A DNA stretch of 7,782 nt from an uncultured Pseudomonadales bacterium (GTDB taxonomy: Bacteria; Pseudomonadota; Gammaproteobacteria; Pseudomonadales; IMCC2047). Below are positions 1 to 6,485 of the stretch, one piece after another (position 1 is the first letter of the stretch; each line of letters opens with the position of its first letter). The notes below the pieces were generated by a model that ran no database searches, was not told the DNA's origin, and saw only the letters and a list, made by a program, of their open reading frames with translations. The stretch is taken from assembly GCA_947258895.1 (NCBI GenBank), contig CAMYKE010000138.1, forward strand, positions 1 through 7,782. The letters are read 5' to 3'. The translations under genes were made by a program, and so were the position numbers.

Positions 1-206
1 AAGATCGTCACCCGCGCATTCTGCGCCGGGCGCTCGATCAGCACCTTGCTCACCGCCGCCTGCTTGAGCGTGTCCTGAATATACTCACGGACTTGCAAGT
101 CGTTGAGAAGGTTGTCTGCATACTGGCCCTTGTTGGCATACCAGACCGAATTGTGGTCTTTAACGATGCCGAGGCGGATGCCGGTTGGATGTACTTTCTG
201 ACCCAT
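1..206 (-). CDS. rpsC: 30S ribosomal protein S3, N-terminal part (runs off window)
   Basis: This is the start of ribosomal protein S3, a small-subunit head protein that lines the mRNA entry channel. Only the first 68 codons are present; the frame is open to the window edge. The N-terminus [20 protein letters not shown] is the family signature, and the segment ends in an [12 protein letters not shown] stretch just ahead of where the KH RNA-binding domain would begin. The ATG at 206 is preceded by a GGGAGA ribosome-binding site and lies 15 nt after the rplV stop, as expected for the S10 operon order rplV-rpsC. Nothing looks truncated apart from the window boundary. Confidence 0.97.
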   Translation of the reverse strand, partial: MGQKVHPTGIRLGIVKDHNSVWYANKGQYADNLLNDLQVREYIQDTLKQAAVSKVLIERPAQNARVTI

Positions 207-221
207 CTGATCTCCCGATTC

Positions 222-554
222 TTAGCTGTCTGCTACTTGTACAGTGATATGGCATGAACGCTTGAAGATGCGGTCAGCACGGCCCTTGGCCCGAGGCTTG
301 ATGCGCTTCATCGTTGTCCCTTCGTCTACAAAGACCTTTGATACCTTAAGGTCATCTACATCCGCGCCATCGTTATGCTCAGCGTTAGCGATCGCGGAGT
401 CCAACAGCTTTTTCAGAATAGCTGCGCCCTTGCGTGGGCTGAAACTCAGGATATTCAGCGCATCACCGACGGCCTTGCCACGGATCTGGTCTGCGACCAG
501 GCGTGCTTTCTGCGCCGATAATTGCGCACCTTTTAACCTTGCTGTAGTTTCCAT
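222..554 (-). CDS. rplV: 50S ribosomal protein L22
   Basis: L22 binds 23S rRNA early in large-subunit assembly, and its long beta-hairpin reaches into the peptide exit tunnel. The 110-residue product has the usual family length. It starts METTARLKG and carries the conserved [13 protein letters not shown] segment (about residues 53-65). The hairpin segment [17 protein letters not shown] (about 81-97) is the tunnel tip, where macrolide-resistance changes are known in other species; no insertion or deletion is seen there. The gene sits 17 nt downstream of rpsS and 15 nt upstream of rpsC in the S10 operon. The ribosome-binding site ahead of the ATG is modest (GGAAAC), so translational coupling to rpsS is plausible. 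Confidence 0.98.
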   Translation of the reverse strand: METTARLKGAQLSAQKARLVADQIRGKAVGDALNILSFSPRKGAAILKKLLDSAIANAEHNDGADVDDLKVSKVFVDEGTTMKRIKPRAKGRADRIFKRSCHITVQVADS

Positions 555-571
555 AGTCTTGTTTCCAGACC

Positions 572-847
572 CTATCTCTTGGCTTTCCTGTCCGCAGCAT
601 GCCCACGGTAGGTGCGCGTGGCGGCAAACTCACCCAACTTGTGCCCAACCATGTCTTCCGTGATGAAGACCGGTACATGCTGGCGACCGTTGTGAATAGC
701 AATCGTTAACCCGACAAAATCCGGAAAAACGGTAGAGCGTCGCGACCAGGTCTTGATAGGTCGCTTGTCACCCTTCTCCAACGCCGCTTCAACTTTCTTC
801 ATCAAATGAAGATCGACGAAGGGGCCCTTTCTCAATGAACGTGGCAC
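572..847 (-). CDS. rpsS: 30S ribosomal protein S19
   Basis: S19 sits in the small-subunit head next to S13, near the A-site tRNA and the inter-subunit bridges. The 91-residue product matches the family in length and in its motifs: [11 protein letters not shown] at the N-terminus, KTWSRRST near residue 33, and [16 protein letters not shown] near the C-terminus. The start codon is GTG at 847. It is chosen because the conserved PRSLRKG begins at the next codon and a GAGAGG ribosome-binding site lies about 9 nt upstream. The gene follows rplB by 24 nt and precedes rplV by 17 nt, the usual S10 operon arrangement. Confidence 0.98.
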   Translation of the reverse strand: MPRSLRKGPFVDLHLMKKVEAALEKGDKRPIKTWSRRSTVFPDFVGLTIAIHNGRQHVPVFITEDMVGHKLGEFAATRTYRGHAADRKAKR

Positions 848-871
848 TATTGATATCCTCTCAATCTCTTG

Positions 872-1699
872 TTAACGGGCGGACCGCTTACGCACAATCA
901 GCTTGTCGGTACGCTTGTTCTTGCGTGTCTTGTAACCCTTGGTCGGCACACCCCAGGGCGTAACCGGATGCCGGCCCCCGGAAGTCTTGCCTTCACCACC
1001 ACCATGCGGGTGATCCACGGGGTTCATCGCCACGCCGCGTACCGTCGGCCGAACGCCTCTCCAGCGCGACGCACCCGCCTTGCCGAGCTGGCGCAAGTTG
1101 TGCTCGCTGTTTGCGACCTCGCCAACCGTTGCCCGGCACTCGCTAAGGATCTTGCGCATCTCACCGGAGCGCAGCCGCAGCGTACAGTACGCACCCTCGC
1201 GCGCTACCAATTGCGCCGAGGTACCGGCGCTGCGCGCCATTTGCGCACCTTTGCCAGGCTTCATCTCGATACAATGCACCACCGCACCAACAGGAATGTT
1301 ACGCAGCGGCAACGTGTTGCCGGCCTTGATCGTACAATCTATCCCGGATAACAATTCATCACCGACACTGACCCCACGCGGAGCGACGATATAGCGACGC
1401 TCACCATCGGCGTACAATAACAGCGCAATATTCGCCGAACGGTTCGGATCATATTCAATTCGCTCCACCGTGGCCGGCACGCCATCCTTGTTGCGTTTGA
1501 AATCAATAACCCGGTACAGCTGCTTGTGACCGCCGCCACGGTGCCGCGTGGTGATGCGACCCATGTTATTGCGGCCCCCGGACTTCGACTTCGTCTCGAC
1601 CAGCGCGCTATGAGGACGCCCCTTGTAGAGCTCCGCAGCAACAACCTTGACAACGTGGCGACGTCCGGCAGAAGTTGGTTTGGTTTTTACAATTGCCAT
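872..1699 (-). CDS. rplB: 50S ribosomal protein L2
   Basis: L2 is a primary 23S rRNA binder needed for subunit association and for assembly of the peptidyl-transferase centre. The 275-residue product is about the usual size (273 in E. coli). It starts [19 protein letters not shown], has the central [12 protein letters not shown] motif and an [15 protein letters not shown] stretch, and keeps the highly conserved C-terminal [13 protein letters not shown] loop containing the histidine linked to peptidyl transfer. The C-terminus is very basic. The ATG at 1699 has an AAGGA ribosome-binding site overlapping the rplW stop region, with a 10-nt gap between the genes. It belongs to the S10 operon between rplW and rpsS. 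Confidence 0.98.
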   Translation of the reverse strand: MAIVKTKPTSAGRRHVVKVVAAELYKGRPHSALVETKSKSGGRNNMGRITTRHRGGGHKQLYRVIDFKRNKDGVPATVERIEYDPNRSANIALLLYADGERRYIVAPRGVSVGDELLSGIDCTIKAGNTLPLRNIPVGAVVHCIEMKPGKGAQMARSAGTSAQLVAREGAYCTLRLRSGEMRKILSECRATVGEVANSEHNLRQLGKAGASRWRGVRPTVRGVAMNPVDHPHGGGEGKTSGGRHPVTPWGVPTKGYKTRKNKRTDKLIVRKRSAR

Positions 1700-1709
1700 T
1701 ATCTTTTCC

Positions 1710-2006
1710 TTAATCCGCGGTCATGAAGTCAATGTCCTGACCTTCCTGCAAGCGCACATAGGCCTTGCGCAGGTCACTTTTCTTGCCAAACCCGTAGCGA
1801 GTGCGCTTGCGCTTGCCCTTCTGGTTAACCACCTGCACCGATTCAACCTTGACTTCGAACAGCTGTTCAACAGCCGCCTTGATCTCGGGCTTGGTCGCAT
1901 CGGGCGCCACCTTGAACACCACCTGGTTATTCAACTCGGCAATCACCGTCGCCTTTTCGGAAATGTGCGGGCCCAGCAATACCTTGTAAATGCGCTCCTG
2001 GTTCAT
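1710..2006 (-). CDS. rplW: 50S ribosomal protein L23
   Basis: L23 lies at the exit of the ribosomal peptide tunnel and is the docking site for trigger factor and the signal recognition particle. The 98-residue product begins [20 protein letters not shown]. It contains the family segment [21 protein letters not shown] and the basic loop [16 protein letters not shown], followed by a short acidic tail. The ATG overlaps the TGA stop of rplD in an ATGA arrangement, so the two genes are probably translationally coupled. The length and the order between rplD and rplB are as expected for the S10 operon. Confidence 0.98.
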   Translation of the reverse strand: MNQERIYKVLLGPHISEKATVIAELNNQVVFKVAPDATKPEIKAAVEQLFEVKVESVQVVNQKGKRKRTRYGFGKKSDLRKAYVRLQEGQDIDFMTAD

Positions 2007-2614
2007 CCCAACATCTCCTCGAATTTCTTCAGCGCCGCAACCGTAACCAGGACCTTGTCGTGAGCGATCAGGCTCACCGGATCCGCACCAACTACATCCC
2101 GTACTTCGACGCGCGGGATATTGCGCGCCGCCAGGTACAGGTTCTCTTCCACTTCATCAGCGACAATTAACACGCTGTCGGGCAGGTCAAATTCCTTAAG
2201 TCTGGACTTGACCAGCTTGGTTTTCGGCTCATCAAAACTCAGGCTTTCCACGATCACCAGTCGATCCTGGCGCACCAGCTCGGACAGGATCGACTGCATC
2301 GCGCCACGATACATCTTTTTGTTGACCTTCTGCGAATGGTCCGCCGGGCGGGCCGCGAAGGTTACTCCGCCACTACGCCAGATCGGACTGCGAATCGTAC
2401 CGGAGCGAGCCCGGCCGGTACCCTTCTGGCGCCACGGCTTGCGACCGCCGCCATTGACGTCGGAACGGGTTTTCTGTGCCCGGGTGCCCTGGCGACCGCC
2501 AGCCATGTAGGCAGTCACCACCTGGTGCACCAGCGCTTCGTTGAATTCGCGGCCAAAGGTCACTTCCGACACTTCCACGTCCGCCTTCTTGTTTCCCACG
2601 ATTGCTAAATTCAT
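2003..2614 (-). CDS. rplD: 50S ribosomal protein L4
   Basis: L4 is an early-assembly 23S rRNA binder whose extended loop reaches the peptide tunnel constriction; in E. coli it also represses its own S10 operon. The 203-residue product matches the family (201 in E. coli). It contains [19 protein letters not shown] and the tunnel loop [14 protein letters not shown] (around residues 58-75), then the [11 protein letters not shown] segment. The C-terminal globular part ends in KKFEEMLG. The ATG at 2614 follows a strong GAGGGG ribosome-binding site that overlaps the rplC stop codon (12-nt gap), and its own stop overlaps rplW. Whether it autoregulates here is uncertain because the S10 leader is short. 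Confidence 0.98.
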   Translation of the reverse strand: MNLAIVGNKKADVEVSEVTFGREFNEALVHQVVTAYMAGGRQGTRAQKTRSDVNGGGRKPWRQKGTGRARSGTIRSPIWRSGGVTFAARPADHSQKVNKKMYRGAMQSILSELVRQDRLVIVESLSFDEPKTKLVKSRLKEFDLPDSVLIVADEVEENLYLAARNIPRVEVRDVVGADPVSLIAHDKVLVTVAALKKFEEMLG

Positions 2615-2626
2615 TCTTTAGTCCCC

Positions 2627-3271
2627 TCAGCTACGTGCTTTAACTGCAGGCTTCACCAGCACGTCACCACCGGGCGCGCCCGGAACAGCGCCTTTAACCA
2701 GTAGCAGATTCCGCTCCACGTCAACGCGGATCACTTCCAGGTTCTGGACCGTAACTTTTGCCGCACCCATCTGGCCCGCCATCTTCTTGCCCTTGAAAAC
2801 CCGGCCCGGCGTCTGGCACTGCCCGATAGATCCCGGAGCGCGATGCGACAATGAATTACCGTGGGTGGCATCCTGCATCGTGAAGTTCCAGCGCTTTACC
2901 GCACCGGCAAACCCCTTACCCTTGGATTGACCGGTCACATCAACGGTCTGCCCCTCGGTAAAGCGATCGACAGTGATCTTGTCACCAACGGTGTAGGATT
3001 CTACTTCTGATTCGGGGATTACACTCTCCGTCAAGGACCGGCCTGCTGTCACGTTTGCCTTAGCGTAGTGACCAATCAGTGGCTTCGATACACGGGAGGT
3101 TTTGCGCTCACCTGCGGCAAGCTGAATGGCGGAGTAGCCATCGCTGGCTACCGTCTTTACCTGCGTTATCCGGTTGGGTTCAACCTCGATAACGGTGACT
3201 GGTACGGATACACCCTCTTCTGTAAAAATACGGGTCATGCCGCTTTTCCGTCCGACTAAACCAATAGTCAT
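2627..3271 (-). CDS. rplC: 50S ribosomal protein L3
   Basis: L3 is one of the first large-subunit assembly proteins; a loop of it approaches the peptidyl-transferase centre. The start is placed at the ATG at 3271, giving 214 residues (209 in E. coli). Here the conserved [16 protein letters not shown] begins and an AGAGG ribosome-binding site lies 5 nt upstream. The frame remains open further upstream (to 3340), but that 23-residue extension is not family-like. Conserved stretches include [20 protein letters not shown] and [18 protein letters not shown] followed by [15 protein letters not shown]. The glutamine in QTPG corresponds to the residue methylated by PrmB in E. coli. The gene is first after the long gap behind rpsJ. 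Confidence 0.97.
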   Translation of the reverse strand: MTIGLVGRKSGMTRIFTEEGVSVPVTVIEVEPNRITQVKTVASDGYSAIQLAAGERKTSRVSKPLIGHYAKANVTAGRSLTESVIPESEVESYTVGDKITVDRFTEGQTVDVTGQSKGKGFAGAVKRWNFTMQDATHGNSLSHRAPGSIGQCQTPGRVFKGKKMAGQMGAAKVTVQNLEVIRVDVERNLLLVKGAVPGAPGGDVLVKPAVKARS

Positions 3272-3420
3272 ATTAACCTCTATTACCAGTTGTGTACGGG
3301 ACTGTAACCCTCTACGGTCGCACTTTTCAGCGCGTTCCACTGATTGTTTTAACTTGTACTAACTAATCCTGTCGCACTGTTCCTGCTACAAATAGGCTGT
3401 TACAAATGACCTGCGCTTCA
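3272..3420 (-). other. 149-nt rpsJ-rplC intergenic region
   Basis: This non-coding gap separates rpsJ from rplC and is much longer than every other gap in the operon here (-4 to 24 nt). Read on the minus strand it holds an imperfect 11-nt direct repeat, ATTTGTAACAG then ATTTGTAGCAG, near the rpsJ end, two copies of GTGCGAC further on, and a weak hairpin (CAGTG/CGCTG). It ends with the rplC ribosome-binding site. I see no convincing promoter, terminator or small gene. A role in operon control is possible but is not shown by the sequence. Confidence 0.6.
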
Positions 3421-3732
3421 TCAGCCAAGGCTGATTTGTACGTCCACGCCTGCTGCCAGATCCAGCTTCATCAGCGCATCAACGGTTTTTTCCGTCGGCT
3501 CCACAATGTCCAGTATGCGCTTGTGCGTGCGCACCTCATACTGATCCCGCGCATCCTTGTTTACGTGCGGCGAAATCAATACCGTAAACTTCTCCCTTCG
3601 GGTCGGCAGCGGAATCGGTCCGCGCACCTGCGCACCGGTGCGCTTGGCGGTGTCCACGATCTCCTGCGTAGAAACATCGATCAGTCGATGATCAAACGCT
3701 TTGAGCCGAATTCTGATCCTTTGGCCTTGCAT
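3421..3732 (-). CDS. rpsJ: 30S ribosomal protein S10 (NusE)
   Basis: S10 is a small-subunit head protein and, as NusE, partners NusB in transcription antitermination and couples NusG to the ribosome. The 103-residue product is family-length and nearly collinear with E. coli S10. It starts [19 protein letters not shown], contains [16 protein letters not shown] and [18 protein letters not shown], and ends [11 protein letters not shown]. The ATG at 3732 is preferred over the in-frame TTG one codon earlier because family members begin at MQ and the CTGGAG ribosome-binding site (3741-3746) lies 8 nt upstream of it. It is the first gene of the S10 operon, behind its own promoter and the tuf terminator. 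Confidence 0.98.
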   Translation of the reverse strand: MQGQRIRIRLKAFDHRLIDVSTQEIVDTAKRTGAQVRGPIPLPTRREKFTVLISPHVNKDARDQYEVRTHKRILDIVEPTEKTVDALMKLDLAAGVDVQISLG

Positions 3733-3765
3733 CAACTAAACTCCAGCAAATGGCTATTTTTATTA

Positions 3766-3788
3766 ACGTTTACAGACTTTTTAAACGT
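3766..3788 (-). promoter_or_regulatory. Small hairpin in S10 operon leader
   Basis: A perfect 7-bp inverted repeat, ACGTTTA and TAAACGT, is separated by 9 nt in the roughly 70-nt leader between the predicted transcription start and rpsJ. It has no following U-run, so it is not a terminator. It is much smaller than the multi-hairpin S10 leader that L4 uses in E. coli. Any regulatory role is unproven. Confidence 0.35.
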
Positions 3789-3811
3789 AATGACCCCAAA
3801 AAGGGAGCCGC

Positions 3812-3840
3812 ATTGTATGTACCTGATCGCCGGGTGTCAA
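3812..3840 (-). promoter_or_regulatory. S10 operon promoter (sigma70 type)
   Basis: On the minus strand a perfect -35 hexamer TTGACA (3835-3840) is followed after exactly 17 nt by TACAAT (3812-3817), one base from the -10 consensus. The next bases, GCGGCTCCC, form a GC-rich discriminator of the kind found at ppGpp-repressed ribosomal promoters. Transcription should start near 3805, giving a leader of about 70 nt before rpsJ. The element lies just downstream of the tuf terminator, so the S10 operon is probably an independent transcription unit. Confidence 0.88.
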
Positions 3841-3866
3841 GCGGCATACATAAAGATTTGAGATAA

Positions 3867-3897
3867 AAAAAGAGACCCGCGATGCGGGTCTCTTTTT
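3867..3897 (-). terminator. Intrinsic terminator after tuf
   Basis: A 14-bp perfect stem (3867-3880 pairing with 3884-3897) has a 3-nt loop. Its core is GAGACCCGC/GCGGGTCTC, and in the tuf transcript it runs into a U tract (bases 3865-3871 on the minus strand). It begins about 20 nt after the tuf stop. The flanking A and T runs make it formally bidirectional, but no plus-strand gene uses it. It separates tuf from the S10 promoter. Confidence 0.93.
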
Positions 3898-3916
3898 CAC
3901 TCCAAAGAGCGGCGAA

Positions 3917-5107
3917 CTACTCGATAATCTTGGCTACCACGCCGGCGCCTACGGTACGCCCGCCTTCACGAATCGCGAAGCGCAGGCCTTCTTCCATCGC
4001 TATCGGCGCTATCAAGCTCACCGACATCTGGACGTTATCACCCGGCATCACCATCTCGACACCGTCCGGCAACTCGCATGCTCCCGTTACATCGGTGGTA
4101 CGGAAGTAAAACTGCGGACGGTACCCCTTGAAAAACGGCGTATGACGACCTCCCTCATCCTTGGACAGCACATACACTTCCGCTTCAAACTTGGTATGCG
4201 GCGTGATCGAACCCGGCTTCGCCAGCACCTGGCCGCGCTCCACGTCCTCACGCTTGGTGCCACGCAGCAGCACGCCCACGTTCTCACCCGCGCGACCTTC
4301 GTCGAGCAGCTTGCGAAACATCTCCACACCGGTGCAGGTCGTCGACGTGGTGGGCCGGATGCCCACAATCGCAATCTCTTCACCTACCTTGACCACGCCG
4401 CGCTCAACACGACCCGTAACCACCGTACCACGACCCGAAATCGAGAATACGTCCTCGATCGGCATCAGGAACGGCTGGTCAATCGCGCGCTCGGGGTCCG
4501 GAATGTACTCGTCCAGCGTCTCCACCAGCTTTTGCACCGACGGCATGCCGATCTCCGACGTATCGCCTTCCAGTGCCTTCAGGGCGGAACCCACGATGAT
4601 CGGGGTGTCGTCACCCGGGAACTCGTATTGGTCCAGCAGCTCGCGCACTTCCATCTCGACCAGTTCCAGCAGTTCCTCGTCGTCCACCATGTCGGCCTTG
4701 TTCAGGTACACCACGATGTAGGGAACCCCCACCTGGCGTGACAGCAGGATGTGCTCACGCGTTTGCGGCATCGGACCATCCGCGGCCGAACAGACCAGGA
4801 TCGCGCCGTCCATCTGCGCCGCCCCGGTGATCATGTTCTTCACATAGTCCGCGTGTCCCGGGCAGTCCACGTGGGCGTAGTGGCGATTCGGTGAATCGTA
4901 TTCCACGTGCGATGTCGCAATCGTAATCCCGCGCTCACGCTCCTCCGGTGCATTATCGATACCATCAAAAGCCACCGCTTCGCCGCCCCAGACTTCCGCG
5001 CAAACGCGCGTCAGCGCCGCCGTCAGCGTCGTCTTGCCATGGTCAACGTGACCGATCGTGCCCACGTTTACGTGCGGCTTGTTGCGTTCAAATTTTTGCT
5101 TGGACAT
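3917..5107 (-). CDS. tuf: Elongation factor Tu
   Basis: EF-Tu is the GTPase that delivers aminoacyl-tRNA to the ribosomal A site. The 396-residue product is full length. G-domain motifs are all present: P-loop GHVDHGKT (residues 19-26), switch [10 protein letters not shown] (59-67), DCPGH (81-85) with catalytic His85, NKAD (136-139, with Ala where E. coli has Cys) and SAL (174-176). Domains 2 and 3 follow, with [14 protein letters not shown] and the C-terminal [10 protein letters not shown] motif. By position it is a hybrid. Just upstream lies a remnant of the fusA 3' end, and rpsJ is downstream, so by descent it is tufA; yet it is preceded by the tRNA cluster that normally precedes tufB. It probably is now transcribed from the tRNA promoter, and ends at the hairpin at 3867-3897. 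Confidence 0.98.
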   Translation of the reverse strand: MSKQKFERNKPHVNVGTIGHVDHGKTTLTAALTRVCAEVWGGEAVAFDGIDNAPEERERGITIATSHVEYDSPNRHYAHVDCPGHADYVKNMITGAAQMDGAILVCSAADGPMPQTREHILLSRQVGVPYIVVYLNKADMVDDEELLELVEMEVRELLDQYEFPGDDTPIIVGSALKALEGDTSEIGMPSVQKLVETLDEYIPDPERAIDQPFLMPIEDVFSISGRGTVVTGRVERGVVKVGEEIAIVGIRPTTSTTCTGVEMFRKLLDEGRAGENVGVLLRGTKREDVERGQVLAKPGSITPHTKFEAEVYVLSKDEGGRHTPFFKGYRPQFYFRTTDVTGACELPDGVEMVMPGDNVQMSVSLIAPIAMEEGLRFAIREGGRTVGAGVVAKIIE

Positions 5108-5112
5108 CTTTC

Positions 5113-5128
5113 GCCTCTCTTGCCTCTC
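5113..5128 (-). promoter_or_regulatory. Tandem Shine-Dalgarno-like repeats before tuf
   Basis: The leader just before tuf contains GAGAGGC twice in direct repeat, offset by 9 nt (5122-5128 and 5113-5119 on the minus strand). The proximal copy places its GAGG core 6 nt from the ATG at 5107 and is the likely ribosome-binding site. The distal copy is too far from the start to initiate there directly and may act as a standby site; that role is inferred. Confidence 0.6.
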
Positions 5129-5147
5129 GATTCGGTAATGTTACTCG

Positions 5148-5231
5148 TTACGACTTGCTAATTATTTCTTCTGCAATGCTGGATGGGGCCTCGGTATACT
5201 TCTCGAATTCCATCGTATAGGTCGCGCGCCC
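5148..5231 (-). pseudogene. fusA: fusA (EF-G) 3'-end remnant, last 27 codons
   Basis: Read on the minus strand from 5231, the frame gives GRATYTMEFEKYTEAP, then SSIAEEIISKS and a TAA stop at 5148. This matches the C-terminal tail of elongation factor G, which in E. coli reads GRASYTMEFLKYDEAP and then about a dozen more residues; I count about 16 of 27 positions identical from memory. The remaining roughly 670 residues of EF-G are absent. Upstream of the GGG glycine codon the sequence becomes the 5' end of a tRNA-Thr gene. The stop lies 40 nt before tuf, a usual fusA-tufA spacing. An internal ATG (5213) could open a 21-codon frame, but it has no ribosome-binding site. Confidence 0.88.
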
Positions 5232-5248
5232 GACTGAGCTATATGAGC
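5230..5248 (-). pseudogene. Truncated tRNA-Thr(GGU), 5' 19 nt only
   Basis: The minus strand reads GCTCATATAGCTCAGTCGG, which fits the 5' acceptor strand, the two linker bases, the D-stem GCTC and the D-loop AGTCGG of a tRNA. It differs at only two positions from the start of E. coli thrT (tRNA-Thr, anticodon GGU) as I recall it. It lies 31 nt after tRNA-Gly, exactly where thrT follows glyT in the E. coli thrU-tyrU-glyT-thrT-tufB cluster. Everything after the D-loop is missing, with no anticodon, T arm or matching 3' acceptor strand (TATGAGC) in the 120 nt before tuf. It cannot make a functional tRNA. The amino-acid identity is inferred from position and similarity. Confidence 0.82.
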
Positions 5249-5279
5249 AAATACCTGTTGCACCTCAGCGGCTGAAATC

Positions 5280-5353
<74 letters not shown>

Positions 5354-5370
5354 ATAACAAGGGGCCTGGC

Positions 5371-5412
5371 GGCAGGCAGCGCGCCGATCCGGCGCTCTAC
5401 TCGCTGCTGCCA
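5371..5412 (-). other. Hairpin-forming spacer between tRNA-Tyr and tRNA-Gly
   Basis: The spacer can fold into a long imperfect stem. An inner perfect GCGCCG/CGGCGC stem (5381-5386 with 5390-5395, 3-nt loop) is flanked by GGCAG/CTGCC-type pairing between 5371-5380 and 5404-5412 with a one-base bulge. There is no U-run, so it is not a terminator. It may guide nuclease processing of the tRNA precursor; this is inference. Confidence 0.45.
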
Positions 5413-5419
5413 CCTGAAC

Positions 5420-5503
5420 TGGTGGAGGGGGGTGGATTCGAACCACCGAAGCTTTCGCGTCAGATTTACAGTCTGATCCCTTTGGCCACTCGGGAACCCC
5501 TCC
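5420..5503 (-). tRNA. tRNA-Tyr (anticodon GUA)
   Basis: This is a class II tRNA with a long variable arm. The acceptor stem GGAGGGG pairs perfectly with CCCCTCC, the discriminator is A and CCA is encoded. The D-arm region TTCCCGAGTGGCC, the anticodon loop CTGTAAA (anticodon GTA) on stem TCAGA/TCTGA, and the T loop TTCGAAT are typical for bacterial tyrosine tRNA and very like E. coli tyrT/tyrU. It reads UAU and UAC and lies between tRNA-Thr and tRNA-Gly in the precursor. Confidence 0.97.
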
Positions 5504-5603
5504 CAGAAACACCAATACACTATCCACGGGTCCCGTCGCCGCCAACGGTACCGTTACAGTGTAATTAGAATGCCGCCTCGAAATAGCGAAGCGGCTTACA
5601 AAC
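5504..5603 (-). other. tRNA-Thr to tRNA-Tyr spacer with hairpin and palindrome
   Basis: This 100-nt spacer has no gene. It contains a stem-loop at 5572-5595 (GCCGC/GCGGC plus TCG/CGA around one mismatch, 6-nt loop) just after tRNA-Thr, and a perfect 12-bp palindrome AACGGTACCGTT at 5544-5555. The stem-loop is probably a processing signal or spacer structure in the tRNA precursor. No U-run follows it, so termination is unlikely. The palindrome has no recognised binding protein. Confidence 0.45.
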
Positions 5604-5679
<76 letters not shown>

Positions 5680-5712
5680 CAGTGTTCTACCAGCCTAAAA
5701 ATTAGGGGCGCA

Positions 5713-5741
5713 ATTCTAGTGGAACTACTCGGCTGAAGCAA
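5713..5741 (-). promoter_or_regulatory. tRNA-tuf operon promoter
   Basis: On the minus strand TTGCTT (5736-5741) is followed after 17 nt by TAGAAT (5713-5718; consensus TATAAT), then a GC-rich discriminator TGCGCCCC of the stringent-control type. The predicted start is near 5706, about 26 nt before tRNA-Thr. The -35 box matches only three of six bases and lies inside the last codons of the SPOR gene. It is the only good promoter candidate upstream of the tRNAs, and with no terminator before 3897 it should also transcribe tuf. Confidence 0.7.
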
Positions 5742-6465
5742 CCGCTTTGCAAACTTTTTTAGTTACTTGATTTTTGGAGGCAAATTCGGGGATCTGCACC
5801 AATTTCTGCGTATCGAGCGAGTCGATGTCCTGTCTGGTTAGCAGGACCCAAAAGCGCTGGTAAGCGGCGGGTTTCGCCTCGATGTGCACGGTAATTCCGT
5901 CGGCCTGCAAACGCCGCTGCAGGTACTCGGCGGCGGTGGCCTTGCTAAAAATGCCCAGGGACAGCCCATTGCGCTGCTCGCCCTCGCTGATCAGGTACGC
6001 GTCGATACCCTGCTTCTTTAACTCGGCGCTCATGATCAGCGCGGCCTGCACGGATGGTTGTGGCGCAATGTAGGCCCAGTATTCGCCCGCCAGTTGCACC
6101 CGTTCGTGCCGCAACTCGGTGTCGATTCCCAGACCCTGTAACCGCCCAGCCAGCCGATCGCCCTTCTCGCGGTCAACGAAGGGCCCCAACGCGTCGCACC
6201 ACAGGACTGCATCCGGAGACGCCGGGGGCTCTTCCGAGCCCGGCTCGCGCTCTGCCGGAGCAGACCGCAACGAACGCGCCAGCTCGCCGGGATCATAGGG
6301 CTCAGCCTGGTCCCGGGCCTCGTGCAGCAACGCAATGGTGGCGGCCTGCTCCCCTGCGGGCGGGAGTTGCAGCGGGCTGGTGCGCTCCGGCTCGTCGTAC
6401 ACCAGTGCCTGCCACAACAGGAACAGCAGGTTAATCGCAAGCAGCGAGAAGAATATCCAGCGCAT
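5725..6465 (-). CDS. Membrane-anchored SPOR-domain protein
   Basis: The 246-residue product starts with an uncleaved membrane anchor (about residues 4-22, FFSLLAINLLFLLWQALV), followed by a Pro/Glu-rich linker (about 25-85) that should lie in the periplasm. The C-terminal half has the repeated beta-alpha pattern of a SPOR domain, the fold that binds denuded peptidoglycan at division sites: YWAYIAP, an amphipathic helix, DAYLISEG, LSLGIFSKATAAEYLQRRL and GITVHIE. Assignment rests on this pattern rather than an exact motif. SPOR-domain proteins are found next to coaX in other gammaproteobacteria. It follows coaX by 20 nt with a weak ribosome-binding site, so it is probably cotranscribed. Its specific role (division or cell-wall related) is unknown. 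Its 3' end carries the tRNA promoter. Confidence 0.85.
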   Translation of the reverse strand: MRWIFFSLLAINLLFLLWQALVYDEPERTSPLQLPPAGEQAATIALLHEARDQAEPYDPGELARSLRSAPAEREPGSEEPPASPDAVLWCDALGPFVDREKGDRLAGRLQGLGIDTELRHERVQLAGEYWAYIAPQPSVQAALIMSAELKKQGIDAYLISEGEQRNGLSLGIFSKATAAEYLQRRLQADGITVHIEAKPAAYQRFWVLLTRQDIDSLDTQKLVQIPEFASKNQVTKKVCKAVASAE

Positions 6466-6485
6466 GGTATCTCGGTACGTCGGGT

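Noticed and set aside
3272..3340. N-terminal extension of L3 to 3340
   Set aside because: The extra 23 residues do not resemble the L3 family, and a good ribosome-binding site sits just before the ATG at 3271.
3272..3420. Possible internal promoter in the rpsJ-rplC gap (TTGTAG with 17-nt spacing to GATTAG)
   Set aside because: Both hexamers match the consensus poorly; it is not better than expected by chance.
3406..3861. Plus-strand 151-codon frame over rpsJ and its promoter
   Set aside because: It covers rpsJ in antisense and the S10 promoter region, and shows no recognisable domain or ribosome-binding site.
4142..4741. Long plus-strand open frames (199 and 186 codons) opposite tuf
   Set aside because: They are antisense shadows of the conserved EF-Tu frame, with His/Arg- or Ser-rich composition and no family resemblance.
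5694..5706. Small inverted repeat CCTAA/TTAGG between the SPOR gene and tRNA-Thr as a terminator
   Set aside because: The stem is only 5 bp, AT-rich and not followed by a U-run.
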